Shown: positions 34,811 through 42,957 of the stretch, one piece after another
Layout of the letters: the number at the start of each line of letters is the position of its first letter
How positions within the stretch are numbered: position 1 is the first letter of the stretch
Source of the DNA: JBCCBV01 sp039033855
GTDB lineage: Bacteria; Planctomycetota; Phycisphaerae; Phycisphaerales; Phycisphaeraceae
Direction of reading: 5' to 3'
NCBI GenBank assembly: GCA_039033855.1
Contig: JBCCBV010000005.1
Location: 113,890 to 177,889, forward strand
DNA length: 64,000 nt
Position numbers and translations under genes: made by a program
The notes under the pieces: generated by a model
Told to the model about the DNA's origin: nothing
Seen by the model: the letters and a program-made list of their open reading frames with translations, nothing else
Databases searched by the model: none

Positions 34811-34982
34811 TGTCTTGACTCCGTCAATGACCAGACGCCCGCTTGCTGGACGCCCGAATAACCCTCTCCGGCCGTGCCCGACCCGCACGGGACGGCGCAA
34901 CACCACGAGACGGCAGGTTTTATCACATCCAAACGCCGCGAGTCGCCCGACTCTGGCGCCGCCGGCGGGATGGCCTCAAACC

Positions 34983-35011
34983 ACGACACCCCGCTGGACG
35001 ATGGGTAGTAT
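34983..35011 (+). promoter_or_regulatory. Candidate promoter for the small ORF and secA
   Basis: ACGACA (34983-34988), a 17-base spacer and TAGTAT (35006-35011). Four of six bases match the consensus in the -35 and four or five in the -10. Transcription would start near 35018, about 38 bases before the ATG of the small ORF. No promoter of this quality is seen between that ORF and secA. Confidence 0.4.
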
Positions 35012-35055
35012 CTGAAGACCGCACGGCGTTCGCCGCCGTCTCCCCGAGGTTTCCG

Positions 35056-35391
35056 ATGCGCTCCGAGCGAAACAGCCCGTGCCCCCGCACCCGCGCCTGG
35101 ATCGTGCTGTCGGTCGCTGCGTCGCTGGGGGGCGCCGCGGCCGTGTGCATGCTGGCCGCCGCCGGCCCGATGGGAACGCACCCCGCCCGGCTGACCCGCC
35201 CGGCCCGGGCGCTGCTGGTCACCTTGCGGGGGGCGTCGAAGCGATGGGTCCGCCCGGCCGTGTCCAAGCGCGACGCGCTGCCCACGGCGCCGCGACACGC
35301 ACGACCCGCGCTCGAGCGGGTGGCATCGGCTCCGGTTCACCCGGCCGTCTTGCGCGGTTGGCTCAGCCTGCCCCCGCCCGCGCTCGCCTGA
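35056..35391 (+). CDS. Small exported, proline-ending protein upstream of secA
   Basis: 111 residues; GAGG precedes ATG 35056. A basic N-terminus and one hydrophobic segment (WIVLSVAASLGGAAAVCML, about residues 15-35) make a signal sequence or anchor. The rest is Arg/Pro-rich without a known domain and ends RGWLSLPPPALA, with a triple proline at 106-108. secA starts 128 bases after its stop and has no evident ribosome-binding site of its own. The position and build recall SecM-type secretion monitors, but there is no sequence similarity to SecM. Codon periodicity looks ordinary for this genome. Whether it is translated is not proven. Confidence 0.55.
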   Translation: MRSERNSPCPRTRAWIVLSVAASLGGAAAVCMLAAAGPMGTHPARLTRPARALLVTLRGASKRWVRPAVSKRDALPTAPRHARPALERVASAPVHPAVLRGWLSLPPPALA

Positions 35392-35518
35392 CGCCAGCGG
35401 CCTCTCTGCCGGCTCCAGCCGAACCGGCTCCCGATCGATCCAGTTTTCGCACCCCATTCCGCGCCGCGGCCGTTCCGGCCGATCGGCGGTCCCGTCGCAC
35501 CGTTCTCCGAGCCATCCC

Positions 35519-38500
35519 ATGGTTGCTACCAAGATCTCCCACTCGCTCTCGCGCATCTTCGGGTCGCGCAACGAACGCCTGATTAAGGGCTACACCAAGC
35601 GGGTTACCCGCATCAACGAGCAAGAGCCCGCCGCCCGGGCGCTCACCGACGCCCAGCTCCGGGCCAAGACCGACGAGTTCCAAAAGCGCATCGCCGACGG
35701 CGAGAAGGTCGCGGGTCTGTTGCCCGAGATCCTGGCCGTGGCCCGAGAAGCCATGGACCGATTCGTCGGCATCCGCCAGACGCTGAACCCCGAGCACGGC
35801 TTCGACCCGTCGGTCTTATCCGAACACGGCCAGGCGCTCTACGCCAAGGCCGCCGCGGAGGTCGCCAAGCTCGAACCCGAGCCGGTCGAAGGCGGCGACC
35901 CCGCTCCGCCCTGGCTCCAGGTCGAGCTCCACAACGACTTCTACGACGCCGTGCGCGAGGTCTATACCGAGTCGCGCCCGCCGTTCCGCGCACGGCCGTT
36001 CGATGTCCAACTCATCGGCGGCATGGTGCTTGGGGAAGGCTCCATCGCCGAGATGCGCACCGGCGAGGGCAAGACCATCGTGGCGCCGCTGGCCTGCTAC
36101 GTGGCCTGCGTGGAAGGGCTGTTCTGCCACGTCGTGACCGTGAACGACTACTTGGTACAGCGCGACCGCGACTGGGTCTTCCCCTTCTATTACGGGCTTG
36201 GGCTGACCGTCGGCGCCATCCACCCCCAGCACATGCAGCCGCCGCCCGAAAAGGCCAAGGCCTACCGCTGCAACGTGGTCTACGGCACCAACGCCGAGTT
36301 CGGCTTCGACTACCTCCGCGACAACATGAAGCTGTCGGTCCAGGACCAGGTCCAGAAGCACCGCGACTTCTGCATCATCGACGAGGTCGATTCGATCCTG
36401 ATCGACGAGGCCCGCACCCCGCTGATCATCTCCGGCCCGGCCCACCAGGACGCGCCCAAGTACCCCGTCGCCGATCAGATCGCCCGACACCTGATCGACA
36501 AGCAGCGCCCCTGGGACGCCGTCGACACCAAGGTCCAGAAGATCGAACTGGAAGTTTCCGGCATCGAAGGCGACATCCGCAACACGCGCGACAAGTCCAA
36601 AGTCCCCGAGATGCGCAAGCGGATCAAAACCCTGACCGCCGAGCGCGACACCCTGGCCGCCGAGCGCGACCAGAACACCCGCTACTACGAGGTCGAGATG
36701 GAGCGCAAGGCCGCCCACCTGACCCACGAGGGCGTCGCCGAAGCGCAGAAGAAGGCTGGCATCGGCTCGTTCTACGTCGGCGACAACATGGACATGCCCC
36801 ACCTCCTGGAGAATGCCCTCCGCGCCCACGCCGTCTACAAACGCGACAAAGACTACGTGGTGAAAGACGGCGAGGTCATCATCGTCGACGAAAACACCGG
36901 CCGGCTGATGGTCGGGCGCCAATGGTCCGACGGGCTCCACCAGGCCGTGGAATCCAAGGAAAGCGTCAAGATCAAAGAGGAAACGCAGACCCTCGCCACC
37001 GTCACGATCCAGAACTTCTTCAAGCTGTACCAGCGGCTCGGCGGCATGACCGGCACGGCGATTACCGAGGCCACCGAGTTTGCCGAGATCTACCGGCTCG
37101 AGGTCGTGGCCGTGCCCACCAACCGCCCGGTGGCCCGCGTCGACCGCGACGACCTGGTCTTCATGAGCCAAAAGGACAAGTGGGAGGCCATCCTCGACGA
37201 GATCAAGCGCATGCACGACCTGGGTCGGCCGGTCCTCGTGGGCACGACCAGCGTCGAAAAGAGCGAGAAGCTCGCCCAGATGCTCAAGAAGCGCGAGGGC
37301 ATCCGGCACGAGGTCCTCAACGCCAAACAACACGAGCGCGAGGCCGACATCGTCGAAAACGCCGGGCAGATCGGCTCGGTGATGATCGCCACCAACATGG
37401 CCGGCCGGGGCACCGACATCAAGCTCCGCCCCGTTTCGCGCGAGGCCCTGATCCGCCACTGGCAGCAGCGCGATCTGCTGCCCGGCTCGGCCGACGCGTC
37501 GATGGAAGACCAGGCCATTTTCGCCCTGGCCTACCGCCACCAGGCGATGCGCGAGCTCGGCCTGAAACGCAAAGACGCCGAGGCGATGTCCGACGAAGAC
37601 CTCAAGCTCCGCCTGTTCCAACGCTGGTGCGAGGTCGACGCCTGGGTCGCGCCAAAAAAAGCCGAGAAAATGACCCTCGACGAATGCGCCGCCACGCTCG
37701 ACGGGCTGCCCGACTACACCCGCCACCGCCTGGAGATGTGGGAGCACGTCGCCAAGATGGGCGGCCTGCACATCGTCGGCACCGAACGCCACGAGTCGCG
37801 CCGCATCGACAACCAGCTCCGCGGCCGGTCCGGCCGGCAGGGCGACAGCGGCTCGTCGCGCTTCTTCCTGTCGCTCGAAGACGAGCTCATGGCCATGGTC
37901 CTGGGCGAAAAAACCAAGGCCATCCTCTCCAAGCTCGGCATGAAAGAAGGCGACGCCATCGAGCACGGCATGGTGTCGCGCTCCGTCGAACGCGCCCAGC
38001 GCAAGGTCGAAGAACGCAACTACCAGATGCGCAAAACCCTCCTCGACTACGACGAGGTCATGGAGCACCAGCGCAGCTCGTTCTACGGCACCCGCCAGGA
38101 CGTGCTCGAAGGCAACAACGTCAAGGGTCTGATCTTCGACTACATCGGCGACTCCGTGTACGACGCCGCCGACACCTACCTGGCGACCGACTACAACCAG
38201 CAGGAAGCGAGCGCCTGGGTCCGCGCCGAGCTCGACGTGTTTGTCGACCCGGCCCGCATCCCGCTCGACGACCTCGACTCGGCCCAGCAGTCGGTGCGCG
38301 AGGCCGCCGTCGACGACGCCGCCTCCACCGTCGACCTGACGCTGGGCGAGTACATGTCCGACGACCTGGCGCCCGACGAGTGGGACGTCCGCGGCCTGTC
38401 TTCGTGGGCCATGAGCCGGTTCGGGGTCAACTTCACCCAGTCGAAGCTGCGCGAGATGAACCCGCGCGACGTGGCCGCCCAGCTCAAGCAAGCCGCCGAG

Positions 38501-39460
38501 GCCCGCGTGCTCGGGCAAGACCTGGCCGGCCTGGCCCGGTTCCTCGACCCCGACCTGGGTGCCCGGGCCTTTGCCGACTGGTGCGAACAGAAGTTTGGCG
38601 AGCGTTTGCCCGACGAGCAGATTGCCGGCAAACCGCCCGAAGAGGCCGCCGACGCCGTCCTGGCCCAGGCCCGCAAGTCTTACGCCGAGCGCGAGCTTGG
38701 CTACCCCGTCGAATACGCCATGGGCATCTTTACGAACCAGGTCCAGCACGACCAAGGCCGGGCCCTCGACTGGCTGTTCGGCTGGGCGCAGAACCGCTTC
38801 GGTTTCGACTGGACGCCCGAGCGTTTCGCGCAAGAAATGTCCGGGCAAGACCTGGGCGAAAAACTGACGGCCCTCAACCGCGAGCTGCTCGACACCGGGC
38901 TCGACGAGTCCGCCCAGCAGGCCGCCAAGCAGGCCGGCAACGACCCCGACAAGCTCCGCGCCCTGGCCGTCGAACGCTTCGGCGAACGCCGCATCGGGAA
39001 CGCCAAGCCCGAGCCCGGACAAGACCCCGCCGAGTGGTACCGCCAGGCCGGCACCGAGGCCCTGCGTGCCGAGCTTGGCCTGCTCGAAAGCGAGGTGCTC
39101 TTGCGCATCCTCGACCAGGCGTGGAAAGACCACCTCTACGCCATGGACCAGCTGCGCGACTCCATCAACCTGCGTGGCTATGCCGAGCGCGACCCGCGCA
39201 TCGAATACAAGCGAGAGGGCGCCGACCAGTTCCAAGAGATGCAAAAGTCGGTGCGCGACCGCGTGACCGAGCTCATCTTCCGCGTCCGCCTATCGCCCCA
39301 GGTGCGCATGGGCAGCGTGTACGGGCAGGGCGAGGCGAACCACCCCGGTGCCCAAGCCGGCCCGGGCGGCCCTGCGTCGAAGGCGCAAGTTCAAGGTGCC
39401 GGGCCGATGACCCGCCGACACCGCAGGGCTCGACGCGCGTCGGGACGCGCCAACGGGTAG
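35519..39460 (+). CDS. secA: Protein translocase ATPase SecA, enlarged
   Basis: Motor of Sec export. 1313 residues, against about 800-900 in most bacteria. Core motifs are intact: Walker A in MRTGEGKT (179-186), IIDEVDSILIDEARTP (DEAD box, near 287), AGRGTDIKL, GTERHESRRIDNQLRGRSGR, and EVMEHQRSSFY. Insertions are: a charged coiled coil at about 335-395; about 110 residues between TDIKL and GGLHIVG (640-745); and a long extension of the helical wing (about 900-1180). The C-terminus is Arg-rich and lacks the zinc-binding CxCx8CH tail that binds SecB. No Shine-Dalgarno is visible before ATG 35519. Confidence 0.96.
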   Translation: MVATKISHSLSRIFGSRNERLIKGYTKRVTRINEQEPAARALTDAQLRAKTDEFQKRIADGEKVAGLLPEILAVAREAMDRFVGIRQTLNPEHGFDPSVLSEHGQALYAKAAAEVAKLEPEPVEGGDPAPPWLQVELHNDFYDAVREVYTESRPPFRARPFDVQLIGGMVLGEGSIAEMRTGEGKTIVAPLACYVACVEGLFCHVVTVNDYLVQRDRDWVFPFYYGLGLTVGAIHPQHMQPPPEKAKAYRCNVVYGTNAEFGFDYLRDNMKLSVQDQVQKHRDFCIIDEVDSILIDEARTPLIISGPAHQDAPKYPVADQIARHLIDKQRPWDAVDTKVQKIELEVSGIEGDIRNTRDKSKVPEMRKRIKTLTAERDTLAAERDQNTRYYEVEMERKAAHLTHEGVAEAQKKAGIGSFYVGDNMDMPHLLENALRAHAVYKRDKDYVVKDGEVIIVDENTGRLMVGRQWSDGLHQAVESKESVKIKEETQTLATVTIQNFFKLYQRLGGMTGTAITEATEFAEIYRLEVVAVPTNRPVARVDRDDLVFMSQKDKWEAILDEIKRMHDLGRPVLVGTTSVEKSEKLAQMLKKREGIRHEVLNAKQHEREADIVENAGQIGSVMIATNMAGRGTDIKLRPVSREALIRHWQQRDLLPGSADASMEDQAIFALAYRHQAMRELGLKRKDAEAMSDEDLKLRLFQRWCEVDAWVAPKKAEKMTLDECAATLDGLPDYTRHRLEMWEHVAKMGGLHIVGTERHESRRIDNQLRGRSGRQGDSGSSRFFLSLEDELMAMVLGEKTKAILSKLGMKEGDAIEHGMVSRSVERAQRKVEERNYQMRKTLLDYDEVMEHQRSSFYGTRQDVLEGNNVKGLIFDYIGDSVYDAADTYLATDYNQQEASAWVRAELDVFVDPARIPLDDLDSAQQSVREAAVDDAASTVDLTLGEYMSDDLAPDEWDVRGLSSWAMSRFGVNFTQSKLREMNPRDVAAQLKQAAEARVLGQDLAGLARFLDPDLGARAFADWCEQKFGERLPDEQIAGKPPEEAADAVLAQARKSYAERELGYPVEYAMGIFTNQVQHDQGRALDWLFGWAQNRFGFDWTPERFAQEMSGQDLGEKLTALNRELLDTGLDESAQQAAKQAGNDPDKLRALAVERFGERRIGNAKPEPGQDPAEWYRQAGTEALRAELGLLESEVLLRILDQAWKDHLYAMDQLRDSINLRGYAERDPRIEYKREGADQFQEMQKSVRDRVTELIFRVRLSPQVRMGSVYGQGEANHPGAQAGPGGPASKAQVQGAGPMTRRHRRARRASGRANG

Positions 39461-39519
39461 GGCGGGTCGATCTGGGTGAACCCGAAACCGCGTTGCTTGG
39501 CGGGCCAAGCGCTGGCGCC

Positions 39520-39795
39520 TCAGCCGTCTTCGCCGAAGCGCGAATCGACCAGTTCGCGCACGGCCTGTACGGCCTGCTCGGCGTCGTCGCCCTCGGCGCT
39601 GACCTGCAACACCGCGCCGTGCGTGGCCGCGAGCATCAGCACCTGCATGATCGACTTGGCGTCCACCGCCTGGGCACCTTTGTGCACCTTGACCCGCGCG
39701 CTGAACCGGCTGGCCGTATCGACCAGTTGCATCGCCGGACGGGCGTGCAGACCGTTGCGGTTCTGGATCGTGATGTCAACGCGGGCGCTGGGCAT
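39520..39795 (-). CDS. ptsH: HPr phosphocarrier protein
   Basis: 91 residues. The phosphorylated histidine is H17 in NGLHARPAM and the regulatory serine region is AVDAKSIMQVLMLAA (S48), both standard for HPr. ATG 39795 has AGGG 9 bases upstream; a GTG 2 codons earlier is less likely. It passes phosphate from enzyme I to EIIA proteins. It is last in the run tyrS to HPr, 11 bases after the EIIA gene. No ptsI, EIIB or EIIC gene follows; secA converges from the other side. Confidence 0.93.
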   Translation of the reverse strand: MPSARVDITIQNRNGLHARPAMQLVDTASRFSARVKVHKGAQAVDAKSIMQVLMLAATHGAVLQVSAEGDDAEQAVQAVRELVDSRFGEDG

Positions 39796-39806
39796 GTTCA
39801 CCGGCC

Positions 39807-40283
39807 CTATTGAGCCAGCTGCTCCGCGTCCGCCTCGCCCAGCAGGTCCATCACGTCTTCGGTGTTGCGTGCCTGCGCCAGGAACCGCCTGAACTGGTCC
39901 TGCTGGAGCTTAGAGAAGATGTTCTCCATCGCCTGCAGGTGCTGGTCCGGCTGGTCGGCCGGCGACAGCAGCAGCACGATCGAATACACCGGGCCTCGGT
40001 CGAGCGCGTTGAAGTCGATGCCGTCCGGCGCCACGCCGACCGCCGCCACAATGCGCTCGAGCTTGTCGTGCTTGGCGTGCGGCACGGCCACGCCCCGGCC
40101 GAAGCCGGTCGAGCCACGCTCTTCACGCTCGAGCACCTTGGCCACCAGCTCGTCTTCCAGCGACGGGTCGATCCCCGCTGCCGACACCGCCGCTTGGACA
40201 AGCTCGCGCACCGCTTCGTCGCGCGTCGCGGCTTCGACCCGCGGCACCACCGATTGTTCCATCACGATTTCGGTCAACTTCAT
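39807..40283 (-). CDS. PTS EIIA component (fructose/nitrogen type)
   Basis: 158 residues. The active-site histidine is H69 in GRGVAVPHAKHDKL, the EIIA(Fru)/PtsN signature, with SIVLLLSPADQPDQHLQAM following. In this operon it stands between hpf and HPr, the order known from rpoN-linked hpf-ptsN-npr clusters. With no transporter subunit nearby it is more likely a regulatory phospho-relay protein than a sugar transporter (inference). ATG 40283 is 35 bases after the hpf stop. Confidence 0.92.
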   Translation of the reverse strand: MKLTEIVMEQSVVPRVEAATRDEAVRELVQAAVSAAGIDPSLEDELVAKVLEREERGSTGFGRGVAVPHAKHDKLERIVAAVGVAPDGIDFNALDRGPVYSIVLLLSPADQPDQHLQAMENIFSKLQQDQFRRFLAQARNTEDVMDLLGEADAEQLAQ

Positions 40284-40318
40284 CGAACAGTCTGCTCCTG
40301 GTCCAAGGTCCGCCGGGG

Positions 40319-40660
40319 TCAGTCCGGACGGCCGACGTGTTTCTTGTTCCGACGCTTCTCTTTGTAATCGTGCAGCTGACGGATCAGCTTCTCCACCGCA
40401 AGGTCCGCCGCGCCAAGCGCCTCGTCGTGCTGCGACTTGGCCACAAAGTGCTCGTGCCCATCCACGTGGGCGATGAGCTCCACCGTATGCGTATGGCCAT
40501 CGACGGGCTCTACCACCGCCTCCACCTTGCTCACACGGTCGTAAAACCTGGGCAGCTTGGCGGCTTTTTCTTCCAGGTGCGACCGAAACGCCTCGGTCAC
40601 CTCGAAGTGGCGACCCGCGATGGTCAGCTCCAATGCGGGCGGGTCGGTGGGCTGGGTCAT
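40319..40660 (-). CDS. hpf: Ribosome hibernation promoting factor, short form
   Basis: 113 residues of the HPF/YfiA (RaiA) family, which binds the 30S decoding centre when growth stops. Core stretches are LELTIAGRHFEVTEAFRSHL, KAAKLPRFYDRVSKVEAVV, and ADLAVEKLIRQLHDYKEKRR. It lacks the C-terminal dimerisation domain of long HPF. Its ATG overlaps the TGA of the DUF502 gene (ATGA at 40657-40660), so it is translated with that membrane protein. Confidence 0.93.
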   Translation of the reverse strand: MTQPTDPPALELTIAGRHFEVTEAFRSHLEEKAAKLPRFYDRVSKVEAVVEPVDGHTHTVELIAHVDGHEHFVAKSQHDEALGAADLAVEKLIRQLHDYKEKRRNKKHVGRPD

Positions 40661-41658
40661 TCAGGCCTCCTCGCGGGGGGTAAATCGGTTGGGGTCGACG
40701 CCTGATCCGCAGGCGTGCCGCCATCCACTGGCTCCTGCCCCTCGCCCTGCACAACCCCCTGCGATGACGGCGCGTCCGCGGGGTCGATCTGCTGCGCAGG
40801 CGGGATCAGCACCCCGCCCGAAACCGCAAACTTGAGCGCATCTTCAATCGACACGCCCAGGTCAATCGTATCGCGCACCGGCACGGTAATCACGTACCCC
40901 GTAAACGGCGTCGGCGAACTCGGCACGAACACCGTCAGGCACTCGGCGCCGGCCTCCTGCTGGATCCGACGCATCGTCGAGCCCGTCACCAGCCCCACCG
41001 ACCACAGCCCCTTGCGCGGGTACTGCACCGCCACCACCCGGTTGAAGCTGATCTGCGACTCTTTGTCGCCGAAGAAAAAGTCCGTCACCTGCTTCACCGA
41101 CGGGTACACCCGCCCGACCAACGGCACCCGGTTGATCAGCTCCTCGCCCTTGCTGTACAGCTTCCGGCCCAGCAGGTTCGAAAGCAGCAACCCCGCGGCG
41201 TACACCAGCACCACCGCCAACACCAGCCCCAACAGGTCGGCCAAAACGAAGCCCGCGACCCGGGTTTCTTCCCACTCGCGCCGCAGCGCTTCGCGCCGCG
41301 CCAACACCCCGGCGTCGTCCCGGCTGCGCATCCATTGCACCCGTTTGGCCGCCTCCTCGTCCGGGCCATACCCGGCGCCGATACGGCCCCAAAGCGCCCG
41401 GGCGTCGCGCGGCAATTCCTCGTACATCACGTCGAAGTCGTCGTCGGTCGGCTCGGGGAAATCGCTGACCTCGAGGATCACAAACCGCACCAGTCGGTTG
41501 ATGGGCTGGGCGATTCGCTGGTCCACAAACTGATACGCGATCACCACCAGCCAGGCCGTGAGCACCGTCGGCAACAGCAGGCCCAGGCCACGGCCGAAGA
41601 ACTTGCGGAAGCTCGAGTGCTTCTTCTTCCCGCGGGTCGGTGGCGACACGTCGTCCAT
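40657..41658 (-). CDS. DUF502 membrane protein
   Basis: 333 residues with two membrane helices (LLLPTVLTAWLVVIAYQFV near 28-46; VLADLLGLVLAVVLVYAAGL near 135-155). The DUF502 core is GEELINRVPLVGRVYPSVKQ with VPSSPTPFTGYVITVPV near the end. Compared with the family, about 70 charged residues are inserted between the two helices. The C-terminal 50 residues are Pro/Gln-rich. Function unknown; it is coupled to hpf by ATGA and 12 bases after the kelch gene. Confidence 0.88.
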   Translation of the reverse strand: MDDVSPPTRGKKKHSSFRKFFGRGLGLLLPTVLTAWLVVIAYQFVDQRIAQPINRLVRFVILEVSDFPEPTDDDFDVMYEELPRDARALWGRIGAGYGPDEEAAKRVQWMRSRDDAGVLARREALRREWEETRVAGFVLADLLGLVLAVVLVYAAGLLLSNLLGRKLYSKGEELINRVPLVGRVYPSVKQVTDFFFGDKESQISFNRVVAVQYPRKGLWSVGLVTGSTMRRIQQEAGAECLTVFVPSSPTPFTGYVITVPVRDTIDLGVSIEDALKFAVSGGVLIPPAQQIDPADAPSSQGVVQGEGQEPVDGGTPADQASTPTDLPPARRPE

Positions 41659-41670
41659 GAGCAGCGGACT

Positions 41671-42957
41671 TTACTCGCCCTCGCCCGCTTCGACCGGCCC
41701 GACGCGCAGCCGGGTGGCGTACCCGACCGCGGTGGGCAGGCTGCGCCCCAGCAAACGCCGGGTGCGCACGCCGCCAACCACCACCGCACCGCCGTCCGGT
41801 AACGCGGCCCACGCCGCGTCGTCGTGCGGCCGGGGCATCGCCGGCCCAACCTGAACCACCGGCTCCCCGCCCGGCCAGGTCAGCCGCCAGGTCTGCGCAA
41901 GCTCCTGATCCGAGCCGTGGTCGTCGCTCTCGCCCCCGGCCAGCACCGCCGAGGCCCCGTCCTGACTCATCCACAACCCGGCGTCGGCGACTCCGGCAGG
42001 GTGCCCCAGCCGCGGCCCCGGCTCCACCGTCCGGGCCGGCAGGTCGATCAGCCAGGTTTCGTCCGTGGTCCGCCCGGCGAACGTCTTCTGGCCGCCCAGC
42101 ACCCACAGCCGGCCGTCGGGCAACCGCAACACCGCGTGGTCGTCGAGCGCCTCGGGCAGCCGCACCGCCCGAAGCTGGCTCCGACCGGCCGCGAGATCCA
42201 CCACCTCGATCGACCGCCGACCCTGCCCACCCACGACGGCGATCCGCCCGTCGTCCAGCACCGCCGAGGCGTGCTCGAACCGCGGCTTGCGCAGCGTGAT
42301 CATCCGCCACCGCGCACCCGCCGCCATCGGATCTTCCAGCACCGCCGCGACGCCTTCGCCAATCGCCACCACCGCGCCGCTTGGCATCACGTGCACCGTC
42401 GGCCGGCGCATCCCGCTGGGGAGCCTCGGCCCCGGGCGTACTTGCCCCGACCCCGCGTGGATCCATTCGGTCGAGCGGAGCCCGCCGGTGAAGCGCAGGC
42501 CTTGCACCGACTGCCCGCCGATCACCAGCACCCGGCCGTCGGATAGCGCAACCGAGGCGTGGTTGCAGCGCGTGGTTGTGAGCCGGCCCACCGGCCGCCA
42601 GCCGTCATGGGCCACGTCGTAGGCGTAGACGCCGTCGGTCGTCGAACCCGTCGCCGTGAGCCCGCCGCTGAACACCACCCAAGCCCCCCCGGGCGTTTCC
42701 ACCGCGACGGCCGACCCCCGGGCGACCGAGATGGGCAAGTGGGCGACAGACACCCATTCGCCCACCGCTTCTTGTGCCACGCCCTCCACCGCGGCGCCCG
42801 CGTTTGGCCCGGGGTCTTCGAGCTCTGCGGTAGCGCGGACGGCTCGCCCGTGTTCCGTCACAAGAGGTTCCGCGCACGCCCCATGTGTGTGCAGCGCGCA
42901 CAACACCACGCCAAGCAGCGCCACGCGCTGCGCCGCAGGGCGGTTACGCCACGTCAT
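41671..42957 (-). CDS. Exported kelch-repeat protein
   Basis: 428 residues with a signal peptide (RVALLGVVLCALHTHGACA). The body is a series of kelch-type units, each with a hydrophobic-GG turn: GGAWVVFSGGLTATGSTTDG, then SDGRVLVIGGQSVQG, DDGRIAVVGGQGRRS, and PDGRLWVLGGQKTFA. About six blades suggest a beta-propeller. It probably binds protein or carbohydrate in the envelope; no catalytic residues are evident. Its ATG lies 14 bases inside the end of tyrS, so the two are cotranscribed. Confidence 0.85.
   Translation of the reverse strand: MTWRNRPAAQRVALLGVVLCALHTHGACAEPLVTEHGRAVRATAELEDPGPNAGAAVEGVAQEAVGEWVSVAHLPISVARGSAVAVETPGGAWVVFSGGLTATGSTTDGVYAYDVAHDGWRPVGRLTTTRCNHASVALSDGRVLVIGGQSVQGLRFTGGLRSTEWIHAGSGQVRPGPRLPSGMRRPTVHVMPSGAVVAIGEGVAAVLEDPMAAGARWRMITLRKPRFEHASAVLDDGRIAVVGGQGRRSIEVVDLAAGRSQLRAVRLPEALDDHAVLRLPDGRLWVLGGQKTFAGRTTDETWLIDLPARTVEPGPRLGHPAGVADAGLWMSQDGASAVLAGGESDDHGSDQELAQTWRLTWPGGEPVVQVGPAMPRPHDDAAWAALPDGGAVVVGGVRTRRLLGRSLPTAVGYATRLRVGPVEAGEGE

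Noticed and set aside
35816..39244. 1142-codon open frame antisense to secA, and a 1006-codon one antisense to uvrA
   Set aside because: High G+C leaves the opposite frame open. The translations are low-complexity (many Val/Asp/His/Leu) with no domain, while the sense frames are clear SecA and UvrA.
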